Shown in pieces: positions 34,577-44,165 of a DNA stretch of 64,000 nt; positions within the stretch are counted from its first letter, which is position 1, and the number at the start of each line of letters is the position of its first letter. The position numbers and the translations under genes are program-made. The stretch is taken from positions 1-64,000 of the forward strand of contig NZ_JAPFGP010000013.1 of the NCBI RefSeq assembly GCF_026241155.1, given 5' to 3'. The stretch comes from Paucibacter sp. PLA-PC-4. Its GTDB lineage: Bacteria; Pseudomonadota; Gammaproteobacteria; Burkholderiales; Burkholderiaceae_C. The notes beneath the pieces are model-generated. The model did no database searches and had not been told where the DNA came from. It saw nothing but the letters and a program-made list of their open reading frames with translations.

Positions 34577-34654
34577 GTGGGTGCAGCAAGCCCAATTCGG
34601 TATGCGCACAAGGCTGTTGCTGCGCCGCCGCAAAATCGCGCAATACTGCACCCC

Positions 34655-34699
34655 GCCCCGAACTGCGGGGCCCACAGGACTTGTGCGCCTTCCTATAAT
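34655..34699 (+). promoter_or_regulatory. ptsN promoter region: hairpin and consensus -10
   Basis: A perfect -10 hexamer TATAAT lies at 34694-34699, 68 bases upstream of the ptsN start. No good -35 sits at the right distance. Just upstream GCCCCG-aactg-CGGGGC (34655-34671) forms a 6-bp hairpin without a T run. Confidence 0.55.
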
Positions 34700-34766
34700 C
34701 CCCTCCCTAGCTACCGAACAAGCGTCTCGCCCAAGGCCTCTCAGCCGTAATCGGCGCTGTGACACG

Positions 34767-35237
34767 ATGAACCGTCTCGCCGCTATCCTGCCGGCCAGCA
34801 ATGTGCTGGTGAATGTGGACGCATCCAGTAAAAAGCGCGTTTTTGAACAAGCAGGCCTGCTGTTCGAAAACAACCACGCGATCTCCCGAGCTTCGGTCAC
34901 GGACAACCTGTTCGCCCGCGAGCGCCTGGGCTCGACCGGCCTGGGTCATGGTGTGGCCATCCCGCATGGCCGCATCAAGGGCCTGAAGAATCCGCTGGCC
35001 GCCGTGCTGCGCGTGCAGCAGGCCATCGGCTTCGACGCCCCGGACGATGAGCCGGTCAGCCTCTTGATCTTTTTGCTGGTGCCCGAGGCGGCAACGCAAC
35101 GGCATCTGGAAATCCTGTCCGAGATCGCCGAGATGCTGTCCGACCGAGAGTTGCGCGAACGTCTGAAGACCGAGACCGAGGCCAGCGCGGTGCACCGCCT
35201 GATTTCGGAATGGGAACCGCTGAAGTCCGTGGCCTGA
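34767..35237 (+). CDS. ptsN: PTS IIA-like nitrogen regulatory protein PtsN
   Basis: A 156-residue EIIA-Ntr. The phosphorylated His67 sits in VAIPHGRIKG and the fold markers ARERLGSTGLGHG and LLIFLLVPEAATQRHLEIL are present. It receives phosphate from the PTS-Ntr chain and regulates potassium and nitrogen responses. ATG 34767 is chosen by family alignment. It is followed by hprK after 15 bases. Confidence 0.95.
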   Translation: MNRLAAILPASNVLVNVDASSKKRVFEQAGLLFENNHAISRASVTDNLFARERLGSTGLGHGVAIPHGRIKGLKNPLAAVLRVQQAIGFDAPDDEPVSLLIFLLVPEAATQRHLEILSEIAEMLSDRELRERLKTETEASAVHRLISEWEPLKSVA

Positions 35238-35252
35238 CGATTCGCCGACTTA

Positions 35253-36212
35253 GTGAAAGCCACCTCGATCAGCGCAGACCGGCTCTTTGAAGAGCACCGA
35301 GAGGCCTTGCGTTGGGAGTGGATTGCCGGCCACGCCCATCCAGAGCGCCGCTTCGACGAGGCCGCGCTGCGCGACGCGCAGTCCGCCGCCGACCTGGTCG
35401 GCTATCTGAACTACATCCATCCTTACCGGGTCCAGATCGTCGGCCGCCGTGAGGTGGCCTATCTGAGCCAGGCCTCCGGCGAGGTGCTGGATCGCCGAAT
35501 CGCCCGCATCGTGACGCTGGAGCCACCGGTGATCATCGTGGCCGACGACCAGCCGCCACCGGATCGGCTGGTGGCGATGTGCGACCGCGCCGAGATTCCA
35601 CTGTTCGTAACGACCGAATCGGCCGGCCATGTGATCGATCTGGTGCGCGCCTATCTGGCCCATGTCTGCGCCAACCGCACCACCCGCCACGGCGTCTTCA
35701 TGGACATCCTCGGCCTAGGCGTACTCTTGACCGGCGAATCAGGCCTGGGCAAGAGCGAGCTGGGGCTGGAGCTGATCTCGCGCGGCCACGGCCTCGTGGC
35801 CGACGATGCGGTCGACTTCTTCCGCATCGCACAGACCGCGATCGAGGGCCGCTGCCCCGAGCTGCTGATGAATCTGCTGGAGGTGCGCGGCATCGGACTG
35901 CTGGACATCAAGGCCATCTTTGGCGAGACCGCGGTGCGCCGCAAGATGCGGCTCAAGCTGATCGTGCACCTGGTGCGCAAGGAAACGATGGAGCGCGATT
36001 TCGAGCGTCTGCCTTACGAACCGCTGTACGAAGAAGTGCTGGGCATGCCGGTGCGCAAGGTGGTGATCGCGGTGGACGCCGGCCGCAATCTGGCTGTGCT
36101 GGTCGAGGCGGCGGTGCGCAACACGATTTTGCAGCTGCGCGGCATCGACACCTATCGCGAGTTCGTCGAGCGTCACCAGCGCGCCATCGAGGGCGGGCAT
36201 AGCGAAGACTGA
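35253..36212 (+). CDS. hprK: HPr kinase/phosphorylase
   Basis: A 319-residue HPr kinase. Walker A is GESGLGKS at 160-167, followed by [21 protein letters not shown]. The signature [11 protein letters not shown] lies near 209. It starts with GTG at 35253, 15 bases past ptsN. It phosphorylates and dephosphorylates HPr at Ser46 according to metabolite levels. Confidence 0.94.
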   Translation: MKATSISADRLFEEHREALRWEWIAGHAHPERRFDEAALRDAQSAADLVGYLNYIHPYRVQIVGRREVAYLSQASGEVLDRRIARIVTLEPPVIIVADDQPPPDRLVAMCDRAEIPLFVTTESAGHVIDLVRAYLAHVCANRTTRHGVFMDILGLGVLLTGESGLGKSELGLELISRGHGLVADDAVDFFRIAQTAIEGRCPELLMNLLEVRGIGLLDIKAIFGETAVRRKMRLKLIVHLVRKETMERDFERLPYEPLYEEVLGMPVRKVVIAVDAGRNLAVLVEAAVRNTILQLRGIDTYREFVERHQRAIEGGHSED

Positions 36213-36224
36213 GCGGTAGCTGCC

Positions 36225-36653
36225 TCAGCTGCGGTGGTGGGGGCAGTTCTTCTTGATGCAGGACGCGTAAAGCGCCAGCGAGTGCTCCTGCAACTCGTAG
36301 CCACGATCCCTGGCGATCGCGTGTTGGCGCTCCTCGATCTGGGGATCGAAGAACTCCTCGACCCGGCCGCAAGTCAGGCAGACCAGATGGTCATGGTGAT
36401 GGCCTTCATTGAGCTCGAACACCGCCTTGCCGGATTCGAAATGATTGCGCGACAGCAAGCCGGCCTGCTCGAACTGAGTCAGCACCCGGTAGACCGTGGC
36501 TAGGCCGATATCGGCGCCTTCGGTCAGCAGGGCCTTGTAGACATCTTCGGCCGTCATATGGCGCTGCGCCGTCTTCTGGAAGATCTCCAGAATCTTGATA
36601 CGGGGCAGCGTCGCCTTCAGGCCGCTGTTCTTGATCTCGTCGGTGCGGTTCAT
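36225..36653 (-). CDS. fur: Ferric uptake regulator
   Basis: A 142-residue Fur protein. The winged helix ([12 protein letters not shown] and [15 protein letters not shown]) leads to the metal-binding half: [12 protein letters not shown] and the C-terminal CIKKNC zinc cysteines. It represses iron-uptake genes when Fe2+ is bound. Its 3' end lies 12 bases from the convergent hprK stop, and it is divergent from bamE. Confidence 0.96.
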   Translation of the reverse strand: MNRTDEIKNSGLKATLPRIKILEIFQKTAQRHMTAEDVYKALLTEGADIGLATVYRVLTQFEQAGLLSRNHFESGKAVFELNEGHHHDHLVCLTCGRVEEFFDPQIEERQHAIARDRGYELQEHSLALYASCIKKNCPHHRS

Positions 36654-36690
36654 CGCTTCGGTGTGGGCCAGCCCGCCATGGGCCTGCCGC

Positions 36691-36696
36691 TAGAAT
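36691..36696 (+). promoter_or_regulatory. bamE -10 element
   Basis: TAGAAT, preceded by GC-rich DNA with no obvious -35, lies 51 bases upstream of bamE in the 94-base region shared with fur. It resembles the CTACAAT-type -10 elements seen before leuS and maeB in this window. Confidence 0.4.
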
Positions 36697-36747
36697 GTGC
36701 CAATCATAGCCAGCTCCGGGCGACCAGCGCCCCCAGGCCTTAAAGAT

Positions 36748-37311
36748 ATGCAAGCAATCTCTCGTCCCGCCATTCCGCTCGTCCTGCTGAGCCTGCTGGC
36801 CGGCTGCGCCCAGCTGCCGTCCCTGCCCTCGCTGGACGTGCTCCCCTCGGTGGCCGGTGACAAGGTGCTGGGTCTGGTGACGCCCTACCGTGTCGAGGTG
36901 GTGCAAGGCAATGTGCTGACCAAGGAGCAGGTGGCGCAGGTCAAGCCGGGCATGAGCCGCGCTCAGGTGCGGGATCTGCTGGGCTCGCCGCTGTTGACCG
37001 ACATCTTTCATGACAACCGCTGGGACTACGCCTTCTCGATCCGCCGCCAGGGCGCGCCGCATCAGGCCCGCCATCTGGTGGCCTGGTTCGACGGCGACCG
37101 CCTGAAATCTCTGGACGTGCCCGAGGACCTGCCGGGCGAGAACGAGTTCATCGCCTCAATCAATACTTTCAAGCCCGGGCGGGCCGTACCCAAGCTGGCG
37201 CTGACCGAGGACGAGCGCAAGGCGCTGCCGATTCCCCCTAAGCCTGAGGCCACCGCGATCGAGCCGGTCGGCCCGGTGCGCAGCTACCCGCCGCTGGAGC
37301 CACGCTCGTGA
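36748..37311 (+). CDS. bamE: Outer membrane assembly factor BamE
   Basis: A 187-residue BamE (SmpA/OmlA) lipoprotein. The lipobox LLAGC places the lipid on Cys20. The conserved domain reads [23 protein letters not shown] and later [14 protein letters not shown]. BamE is an accessory lipoprotein of the BAM complex that inserts outer-membrane beta-barrels. Its stop overlaps the dapB GTG start. Confidence 0.93.
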   Translation: MQAISRPAIPLVLLSLLAGCAQLPSLPSLDVLPSVAGDKVLGLVTPYRVEVVQGNVLTKEQVAQVKPGMSRAQVRDLLGSPLLTDIFHDNRWDYAFSIRRQGAPHQARHLVAWFDGDRLKSLDVPEDLPGENEFIASINTFKPGRAVPKLALTEDERKALPIPPKPEATAIEPVGPVRSYPPLEPRS

Positions 37312-38114
37312 GCCTGAAGATCGCGATTGCCGGCGCCTCCGGGCGCATGGGCCGCATGCTGATCGAAGCCGTCGTCAACGCCCCCGATTGCCAGCTCAGC
37401 GGCGCGCTGGACCGTGCGGACAGCCCGGCCCTTGGCCAGGACGCCAGTGCGTGGCTGGGCCAGGCCAGCGGCACCCGGATCACGGCCGACCTGCGTCAGG
37501 GTCTGGAGGGCGCCGATGTGCTGATCGACTTCACCCGACCCGAAGGCACGATGGCCCATCTGGCCCTCTGCCGCGAGCTCGGCATCAAGGCCGTGATCGG
37601 CACGACCGGCTTCAGCCCCGCGCAGAAGGCCGAGATCGGCGAGCAAGCCCGCCATATCGGCATCATGATGGCGCCGAATATGAGTGTCGGCGTCAACGTG
37701 GTGCTGAAGCTGCTGGACCTGGCTGCGCGCTCGCTCAACGAGGGCTACGACATCGAGATCATCGAGGCCCATCACCGCCACAAGGTCGATGCCCCCAGCG
37801 GCACAGCGCTGGCGATGGGCGAGGTGGTGGCGGCCGCACTCGGCCGCGATCTTAAGGACTGTGCCATCTATGGCCGGGAGGGCGTGACTGGCGAGCGAGC
37901 CCCCTCCACCATCGGTTTCGCCACCGTGCGCGGCGGCGACATCGTCGGCGACCACACAGTGCTGTTCGCCGGCATCGGCGAACGCATAGAGGTTACGCAC
38001 AAGTCCAGCAGCCGCGTGACCTATGCCCAGGGCAGCCTGCGTGCGGCGCGCTTCCTGGCAGCGAATGGGCCGGGCCTGTACGGCATGGACGATGTGCTGG
38101 GCCTGAAGCACTGA
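37308..38114 (+). CDS. dapB: 4-hydroxy-tetrahydrodipicolinate reductase
   Basis: A 268-residue DapB. The NAD(P) loop GASGRMGR is at the N-terminus, IGTTGFS in the middle and [15 protein letters not shown] holds the catalytic His pair. It performs the second committed step of lysine and meso-diaminopimelate synthesis. The start is GTG, overlapping the bamE stop as GTGA. Confidence 0.96.
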   Translation: MSLKIAIAGASGRMGRMLIEAVVNAPDCQLSGALDRADSPALGQDASAWLGQASGTRITADLRQGLEGADVLIDFTRPEGTMAHLALCRELGIKAVIGTTGFSPAQKAEIGEQARHIGIMMAPNMSVGVNVVLKLLDLAARSLNEGYDIEIIEAHHRHKVDAPSGTALAMGEVVAAALGRDLKDCAIYGREGVTGERAPSTIGFATVRGGDIVGDHTVLFAGIGERIEVTHKSSSRVTYAQGSLRAARFLAANGPGLYGMDDVLGLKH

Positions 38115-38126
38115 TCATCCGAATCC

Positions 38127-38777
38127 ATGGGCGGTTTCGCGCATTTCTGGGAACTGGCCGACGGCGTTTCGCGCGCAGTGGCCCTGCTGCTCTTGATGAT
38201 GTCGATCAGCGCCTGGATCGTGATTCTCTGGAAGGGCTGGCTGCTGCGGCGCACGCGACGCGACATGGCGCGAGCAGTGCCGGCCTTCTGGGCCGCCACC
38301 CGCCTGGACGAAGGCCGGCTCGCGCTGCAGAACTTGGACCGCGAGCAGGTGCTGCTGCCCCTGCTCGAAGCCGCGATGGCCGGTAGCCACGGCGGCACCC
38401 TGGAGGCCGCCGGCCGGCGCGAGTCGCAGCTGACACGGCGTCTGCGCGACGCGCTGCACCAGGTGCTGGCCCGGCTGCAATTCGGCCAAGTACTGCTGGC
38501 CTCGATAGGTGCCACCGCCCCATTTGTCGGCCTGTTCGGCACGGTCTGGGGCATCTACCACGCACTGCAGAGCATCTCGGCCTCGGGCAATCTCTCGATC
38601 GACAAAGTCTCGGGACCGGTCGGCGAGGCGCTGATCATGACGGCCGCCGGTCTGGCGGTCGCGATTCCGGCGGTGCTGGCCTACAACATCTACGGCAAGT
38701 TCGTGGCAAGCAGCGAAGCCGAGCTTGAAGGCTTTGCCCACGATCTGCGCGAGCTGCTCGATCAGCCGGTCGACTGA
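38127..38777 (+). CDS. exbB: MotA/TolQ/ExbB proton channel family protein
   Basis: A 216-residue inner-membrane protein with three helices: one near residues 13-35 and two in the C-terminal half (VLLASIGATAPFVGLFGTVWG and EALIMTAAGLAVAIPAVLAYN), the proton-channel core. It pairs with the following ExbD-like protein to energise outer-membrane transport. No TonB or TolA partner is visible nearby, so the client system is unknown. Confidence 0.9.
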   Translation: MGGFAHFWELADGVSRAVALLLLMMSISAWIVILWKGWLLRRTRRDMARAVPAFWAATRLDEGRLALQNLDREQVLLPLLEAAMAGSHGGTLEAAGRRESQLTRRLRDALHQVLARLQFGQVLLASIGATAPFVGLFGTVWGIYHALQSISASGNLSIDKVSGPVGEALIMTAAGLAVAIPAVLAYNIYGKFVASSEAELEGFAHDLRELLDQPVD

Positions 38778-38787
38778 GCGACCCATC

Positions 38788-39201
38788 ATGGCTTTTGGCA
38801 GATTGGAACGCCGCGACATGCCCAAACCGATGGGCGAGATCAATATGACGCCGCTGATCGATGTGATGCTGGTGCTGTTGATCATATTCATGATCAGTGC
38901 GCCGCTGATGACCTCGTCGCTGCGCCTGGACTTGCCGCAGAGCGAGGTCGCCACGCCAGGCGATGCGCCGGCCGTCCTCAGCATCGCGCTGCAGTCCGAT
39001 GGCAGCCTCTATCTCGGTGACGAGAAGCTGGCGCCTGCGCAGTTGCAGCATCGCATCGCGGCCCTGGCCAAGGACAGCGCCGGGATGGAAGTGCAACTGC
39101 GCGCCGACAAGACCGCGCCCTACGGCTCGGTAGCCGAGCTGATCGGCTGGTGCCAGGCGGCAGGGCTCAACCGCATCGCCTTCGTTACGCAGACCGAGTA
39201 G
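38788..39201 (+). CDS. exbD: ExbD/TolR biopolymer transporter
   Basis: A 137-residue single-span protein. INMTPLIDVMLVLLIIFMI holds the key membrane Asp of the ExbD/TolR family. The periplasmic part follows. It begins ten bases after exbB with a short intergenic gap and lies upstream of leuS. Confidence 0.92.
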   Translation: MAFGRLERRDMPKPMGEINMTPLIDVMLVLLIIFMISAPLMTSSLRLDLPQSEVATPGDAPAVLSIALQSDGSLYLGDEKLAPAQLQHRIAALAKDSAGMEVQLRADKTAPYGSVAELIGWCQAAGLNRIAFVTQTE

Positions 39202-39226
39202 CGAGTGTCCGAGCCGGCGGCCCTCC

Positions 39227-39232
39227 TACAAT
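39227..39232 (+). promoter_or_regulatory. leuS -10 element
   Basis: TACAAT in the context CTACAATCGCCG lies 26 bases upstream of leuS. The same 12-base context occurs upstream of maeB (62713), suggesting a shared promoter style of this genome. No strong -35 is seen. Confidence 0.45.
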
Positions 39233-39258
39233 CGCCGCTTCCGCGCCCGATTGCCATC

Positions 39259-41892
39259 ATGAACGAAAAGTACACTCCGTCCGAAGTCGAACAGGCCGCC
39301 CGCAGCCATTGGCAGGCCCGCGACGCCTATCGCGTCGTCGAAGACGCCAGCCGCCCCAAGTTCTATGCCTGCTCGATGCTGCCCTACCCCAGCGGCAAGC
39401 TGCATATGGGCCATGTGCGCAACTACACGATCAACGATATGTTGACCCGTTCGCTGCGCATGAAGGGATACAACGTGCTGATGCCGATGGGCTGGGACGC
39501 GTTCGGCCTGCCGGCCGAGAACGCGGCGATGAAGAACAAGGTGCCGCCCGCGAAGTGGACCTACGACAACATTGCCTACATGAAGACCCAAATGCAGGCC
39601 ATGGGTCTGGCGATCGACTGGTCGCGCGAGATCGCCACCTGCAAGCCCGATTACTACAAGTGGAACCAGTGGCTGTTTCTGAAGATGCTGGAGGCCGGCA
39701 TCGCCGAGCGCCGCACGCAAGTGGTCAACTGGGACCCGGTCGACCAGACCGTGCTGGCCAATGAGCAGGTAGTCGACGGCAAGGGCTGGCGCAGCGGCGC
39801 CGTGGTCGAGAAGCGCGAGATCCCAGGCTACTACCTGAACATCGTCAAGTACGCCGATGAGCTGCTCTCGGCCGTTGCCAATCCCGAGGACAAGAGCTAT
39901 CTGCATGGGTGGCCCGAGCGCGTGCGCTTGATGCAGGAAAACTGGATCGGCAAGAGCGAGGGCGTGCGCTTCGCCTTCCCGCACCAGATCAGCGGCACCG
40001 ACGGTGCGCTGATCCAGGAGGGGAGGCTCTATGTGTTCACCACCCGTGCCGACACCATCATGGGGGTAACGTTTTGCGCGGTCGCGCCCGAGCACCCACT
40101 GGCCACCCATGCGGCTGCCGGCAATGCCGAACTGGCCGCCTTCATCAATGAATGCAAGAGTGGCGGCACCACCGAGGCCGAACTCGCCACGCAGGAGAAG
40201 AAGGGCAAGCCTACTGGTCTGTTCGTCACCCATCCGCTGACCGGCGCCCAAGTCGAGGTCTGGATTGGCAACTATGTGCTGATGAGCTATGGCGACGGCG
40301 CCGTGATGGGCGTGCCGGCGCATGACGAGCGCGATTTCGAGTTCGCCAACAAATACGGTCTGGCGATCAAGCAGGTCGTCGGCGTCGAGAGCGAAAGCTA
40401 CAACGACAAGGTCTGGGCCGAGTGGTATGGCGACAAGCAACGCGGCGTCTGCGTTAACTCGGGCGTGCTCGATGGCCTGGGCCACAAGGCTGCCGTTGGC
40501 AAGGTGGCAGAGATGCTCGGCGCCCAGGGCCTGGGCGAGAAGAAAACCACCTGGCGCCTGCGCGATTGGGGCATTAGCCGCCAGCGCTACTGGGGCACAC
40601 CCATCCCCATCATCCACTGCGAGGACTGCGGCGCCGTGCCGGTGCCGGCCCAGGACCTGCCAGTCGTGCTGCCGGAAGACTGCATTCCGGACGGCAGCGG
40701 CAACCCGCTGAACAAGCGCGCCGACTTCCTGAACTGCGCTTGCCCCAAGTGCGGCAAGCCGGCGCAGCGCGAAACGGACACGATGGATACCTTCGTCGAT
40801 TCGTCCTGGTACTTCATGCGCTATTGCGACGCCAGCAACGATCAGGCCATGGTCGGCGACGGCACGCAGTACTGGATGCCGATGGACCAGTACATCGGCG
40901 GCATCGAGCACGCAATTCTGCACCTGCTGTACGCACGCTTCTGGACCAAGGTGATGCGCGATCTGGGCCTGGTCAAGATCGACGAGCCCTTCACCAAGCT
41001 GCTGACCCAGGGCATGGTCTTGAAGGGCGCGTTCTCGCACAAGCCGGCCGATGCCGGCAAGAACTACTACTGGGAGCACGAGGTCGACGTGCAGACCAAC
41101 GAGCATGGCCAGATCGTCGGCGGCACGCTGAAGGCCGACGGCACCAAGCTGGACTACGAGATGACGACTATGTCGAAGTCCAAGAACAACGGCGTCGACC
41201 CGCAGCAGCTGATCGACCAGTACGGCGCCGACACGGCCCGGCTGTTCGTGATGTTCGCCTCGCCGCCCGAGCAGACGCTGGAATGGAACGATGCCGGCGT
41301 CGAGGGCGCCCACCGCTTCCTGAAGCGGGTCTGGGGCTTCGGCGCGAAGAATGCCCAGGCCATCAAGGCCGGCGGCCGCGACTTCGCGGCGCTGAACGGC
41401 GATGGCAAGTCGCTGCGCCGCGAGGTGCATCTGGCGCTCAAACAGGTCTCGTACGACTACGAGCGCATGCAGTACAACACCGTCGTCTCCGGCGCGATGA
41501 AGCTGCTGAACGCACTGGAAGGCTTCAAGTCCCAGGGCCAGGACGCCGCCGTTCGCGAGGGCTTCTCGGTGCTTTTGCGCGTGCTCTACCCGGCCTGCCC
41601 GCATATCGCGCATGCGCTGTGGGTCGATCTCGGCTTTGCTGCAGAGCTGGGTGATCTGCTTGACACGGCCTGGCCGGTGGTCGACGAGGCCGCCCTGGTG
41701 CAGGACGAGGTCGAGCTGATGCTGCAGGTCAACGGCAAGCTGCGCGGCAGCGTCAAGGTGGCCGCAAGTGCCGACAAGGCCGCGATCGAGGCTGCCGCGC
41801 TGGCCAACGAGGAGTGCATCAAGTTCAGCGAAGGCAAGCTGCCGAAGAAGGTCATCATCGTGCCCGGCCGCCTCGTCAACGTGGTGGTCTGA
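39259..41892 (+). CDS. leuS: Leucyl-tRNA synthetase
   Basis: An 877-residue class I synthetase. The HIGH-type motif is in [15 protein letters not shown] (residues ~43-57), the CP1 editing domain spans roughly residues 225-420, and KMSKS-type [13 protein letters not shown] is near 636. It charges tRNA-Leu. ATG 39259 is the start; a longer reading is rejected because the conserved N-terminus begins here. A 911-codon open frame on the other strand is a codon-bias shadow. Confidence 0.97.
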   Translation: MNEKYTPSEVEQAARSHWQARDAYRVVEDASRPKFYACSMLPYPSGKLHMGHVRNYTINDMLTRSLRMKGYNVLMPMGWDAFGLPAENAAMKNKVPPAKWTYDNIAYMKTQMQAMGLAIDWSREIATCKPDYYKWNQWLFLKMLEAGIAERRTQVVNWDPVDQTVLANEQVVDGKGWRSGAVVEKREIPGYYLNIVKYADELLSAVANPEDKSYLHGWPERVRLMQENWIGKSEGVRFAFPHQISGTDGALIQEGRLYVFTTRADTIMGVTFCAVAPEHPLATHAAAGNAELAAFINECKSGGTTEAELATQEKKGKPTGLFVTHPLTGAQVEVWIGNYVLMSYGDGAVMGVPAHDERDFEFANKYGLAIKQVVGVESESYNDKVWAEWYGDKQRGVCVNSGVLDGLGHKAAVGKVAEMLGAQGLGEKKTTWRLRDWGISRQRYWGTPIPIIHCEDCGAVPVPAQDLPVVLPEDCIPDGSGNPLNKRADFLNCACPKCGKPAQRETDTMDTFVDSSWYFMRYCDASNDQAMVGDGTQYWMPMDQYIGGIEHAILHLLYARFWTKVMRDLGLVKIDEPFTKLLTQGMVLKGAFSHKPADAGKNYYWEHEVDVQTNEHGQIVGGTLKADGTKLDYEMTTMSKSKNNGVDPQQLIDQYGADTARLFVMFASPPEQTLEWNDAGVEGAHRFLKRVWGFGAKNAQAIKAGGRDFAALNGDGKSLRREVHLALKQVSYDYERMQYNTVVSGAMKLLNALEGFKSQGQDAAVREGFSVLLRVLYPACPHIAHALWVDLGFAAELGDLLDTAWPVVDEAALVQDEVELMLQVNGKLRGSVKVAASADKAAIEAAALANEECIKFSEGKLPKKVIIVPGRLVNVVV

Positions 41893-41897
41893 AGACC

Positions 41898-42389
41898 ATG
41901 CTGCGCCGCACCGCCCTCCTCGGTTTGATGTCCGCTTCGATGGTCGGCTGCGGCTTCGCACCGCGACGCGAGCCCGAGCTGCAGTTCCGCACCCTTGGCC
42001 TGAAGGGCTTTGCGCCCGACTCGGCCCTGGCCGCTGAGCTGCGGCGCCAGCTGGGCCGCACCAAAGTCAGCCTGCTGGCCGACTTCAACCGGGCGGAGGT
42101 GGTGCTGGAGGCGCAGCGCGATACGCGCGACCGCACGGTCGTCGTCTCGACCAGTGCCGGCCAGGTGCGCGAGTGGCAGCTGCAGCTGCAGCTCGACTAT
42201 GTGCTGCGCACACCGGCCGGCGAGATCCTACAGCCACTGACCGAGATGCGCCTGAGCCGTGAGATGAACTACACCGAGACCGCCGCGCTGGCCAAGGAGC
42301 AGGAAGAGGCCTGGCTGTACCGCTCGATGCAGTCCGATGCGGTGGCCCAGGTGATGCGCCGGCTTGCCGCGATCAGACTCCCATCCTGA
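41898..42389 (+). CDS. lptE: LPS-assembly lipoprotein LptE
   Basis: A 163-residue lipoprotein with a lipobox ending in Cys18 (SMVGCGF). The mature alpha/beta protein fits LptE, which plugs LptD at the outer membrane during LPS insertion. The leuS-lptE-holA order is the conserved one. It starts five bases after the leuS stop. Confidence 0.92.
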   Translation: MLRRTALLGLMSASMVGCGFAPRREPELQFRTLGLKGFAPDSALAAELRRQLGRTKVSLLADFNRAEVVLEAQRDTRDRTVVVSTSAGQVREWQLQLQLDYVLRTPAGEILQPLTEMRLSREMNYTETAALAKEQEEAWLYRSMQSDAVAQVMRRLAAIRLPS

Positions 42390-42390
42390 G

Positions 42391-43464
42391 ATGCAGATCC
42401 GCGCCGACGCCCTCGCCCCGCAGCTCGCCAAGGGCCTGAGGCCCATCTACACCGTGTTCGGCGACGAGCCGCTGCTGGCCCAGGAGGCCTGCGACGCGAT
42501 CCGCGCCGCCGCGCGCGCCCAGGGCTATGGCGAGCGCAAAGTCTTCACCGTGTCCGGCGCCTATTTCGACTGGGGGCCAGTGCTGGGCGCGGCCCAAGCG
42601 CTGAGCCTGTTTGCCGAGCGCCAGTTTATCGAGATCCGCATCCCATCGGGCAAGCCCGGCAAGGACGGCTCTGAGGCCTTACAGCGCTATTGCGAACGCC
42701 TGCCCGAGGACGTAGTGACCCTGGTCAGCCTGCCGCGGCTGGACAAGACTCAGATGAACGGCGCCTGGTTCGGTGCTTTGGATGTCGCCGGCATCACGGT
42801 GCGGGTCGACCCGGTCGATCGTCGCGCGCTGCCGCAGTGGATCGCACAGCGCCTGGCAGCCCAGGGCCAGCCGGTGCAGGACGGTGAGGATGGTCAGCGC
42901 ACACTGTCCTTCTTCGCCGACCGTGTCGAAGGCAATCTGCTGGCCGCGCACCAGGAGCTGCAAAAGCTCGCGCTGCTACATCCCAAGGGCGAGCTGAGCT
43001 TCGAGCAGATCGAGGCGGCCGTGCTGAACGTGGCCCGCTACGACGTCTTCAAGCTCAGTGAGGCCGTGCTGGCCGGTCAGCTAGGCCGGGTGCTGCGCAT
43101 GCTGGACGGGCTTCAGGCCGAGGGCGAGGCGGCCGTGTTGGTGCACTGGGCGTTGGCCGAGGATATCCGCGCGCTGCGCCGAGTGCGCGAGGCGGTCGAC
43201 GCCGGCAAGCCGCTGCCGATGGCGCTGCGCGAGGCCCGGGTATGGGGTCCGAAAGAACGCATGTTCGAGCGCATCGTGCCCGGCATCAAGCCACACAGCC
43301 TGAGCCCACTGGTCGAGGCCGCGCAGATTTGCGACGGCATCGTCAAGGGCCTGCGCCACCCTGGCTGGCCGCTGGACCCTTGGGCCGCCTTGCAGCGTCT
43401 GGCGCTGATGCTGGTCGAAGTGGCTGCGGCGCCGCGCGCGCCCAAACTTGCCCTGCGCCCCTGA
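42391..43464 (+). CDS. holA: DNA polymerase III subunit delta
   Basis: A 357-residue HolA. YTVFGDEPLLAQEACDAIR begins the first domain and later EGNLLAAHQELQKLALL marks the AAA+-like centre. It is part of the clamp loader complex. It starts one base after the lptE stop. In many relatives proA follows; here the next genes are signalling genes. Confidence 0.94.
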   Translation: MQIRADALAPQLAKGLRPIYTVFGDEPLLAQEACDAIRAAARAQGYGERKVFTVSGAYFDWGPVLGAAQALSLFAERQFIEIRIPSGKPGKDGSEALQRYCERLPEDVVTLVSLPRLDKTQMNGAWFGALDVAGITVRVDPVDRRALPQWIAQRLAAQGQPVQDGEDGQRTLSFFADRVEGNLLAAHQELQKLALLHPKGELSFEQIEAAVLNVARYDVFKLSEAVLAGQLGRVLRMLDGLQAEGEAAVLVHWALAEDIRALRRVREAVDAGKPLPMALREARVWGPKERMFERIVPGIKPHSLSPLVEAAQICDGIVKGLRHPGWPLDPWAALQRLALMLVEVAAAPRAPKLALRP

Positions 43465-43565
43465 TTCAGCCGCCGCTGCGGCGGCATATACACGGTTTTG
43501 CGGCCGCAGCGCTGACGCCGGCCAGGCGAAGCGGATAGAGTGTGTCAAGGTGCTTTTTTCTCGCC

Positions 43566-44165
43566 ATGATGCCACCACTCGCACTCCACTCCGCCCTGCT
43601 GCTCACCGCCATGATTGCCGGCCCCGCGCTGGCCCTGCCCTGGACCGTCCTGGTCAAGAGCACGGCCGGCGAGCCGCTGGCCGATGCGGTGGTGGCGGTG
43701 GAGTTACGCGCCCAGACAAGCCGCGCGGCGCCCGGCGCCAAGGCCGACATGGCCCAGCGTGAGCGCCAGTTCCAGCCCCATGTGCTGGTGGTGCAGACCG
43801 GCACTGCGGTGAACTTCCCGAATTTCGACACGGTGCGCCACCATGTCTACTCCTTCTCGCCGGTCAAGACGTTTGACATCAAGCTCTACAGTGGCACGCC
43901 AGCCGAGCCGGTGCTGTTCGACAAGCCCGGCATCGCGACCCTGGGCTGCAATATCCACGACAAGATGAGCGCTCACATCGTCGTGGTCGATACGCCGCTT
44001 TTCGCCAAGACCGATGCCCAGGGCCTGCTGAAGCTGGACCTGCCGGCCGGTGAACACAATCTGAAAGTCTGGCATCCACGCGTCGGCAGGCCGGTCCTGC
44101 TGGGTCAGCGCATCGGCGTGACGGCCGCCGGCGGCCAGAGCCAGGTCATCCTCAACATCGAATGA
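43566..44165 (+). CDS. Periplasmic cupredoxin-like (methylamine utilization-type) protein
   Basis: A 199-residue secreted protein with a signal peptide (ending PALALP) and a cupredoxin domain. The copper ligand set is visible as HHVYSFS (His) and GCNIHDKM (Cys, His and Met), as in plastocyanin-like blue-copper sites. A carboxypeptidase-like/peptidase-regulatory beta domain may follow. ATG 43566 is chosen because it opens the signal peptide. Its stop overlaps the GGDEF-EAL gene by ATGA. Electron transfer or copper sensing is inferred. Confidence 0.82.
   Translation: MMPPLALHSALLLTAMIAGPALALPWTVLVKSTAGEPLADAVVAVELRAQTSRAAPGAKADMAQRERQFQPHVLVVQTGTAVNFPNFDTVRHHVYSFSPVKTFDIKLYSGTPAEPVLFDKPGIATLGCNIHDKMSAHIVVVDTPLFAKTDAQGLLKLDLPAGEHNLKVWHPRVGRPVLLGQRIGVTAAGGQSQVILNIE

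Noticed and set aside
39226-41961. Open reading frame of 911 codons opposite leuS
   Set aside because: It is the antisense frame of a clear leuS and results from high GC codon usage; it has no recognisable domain.
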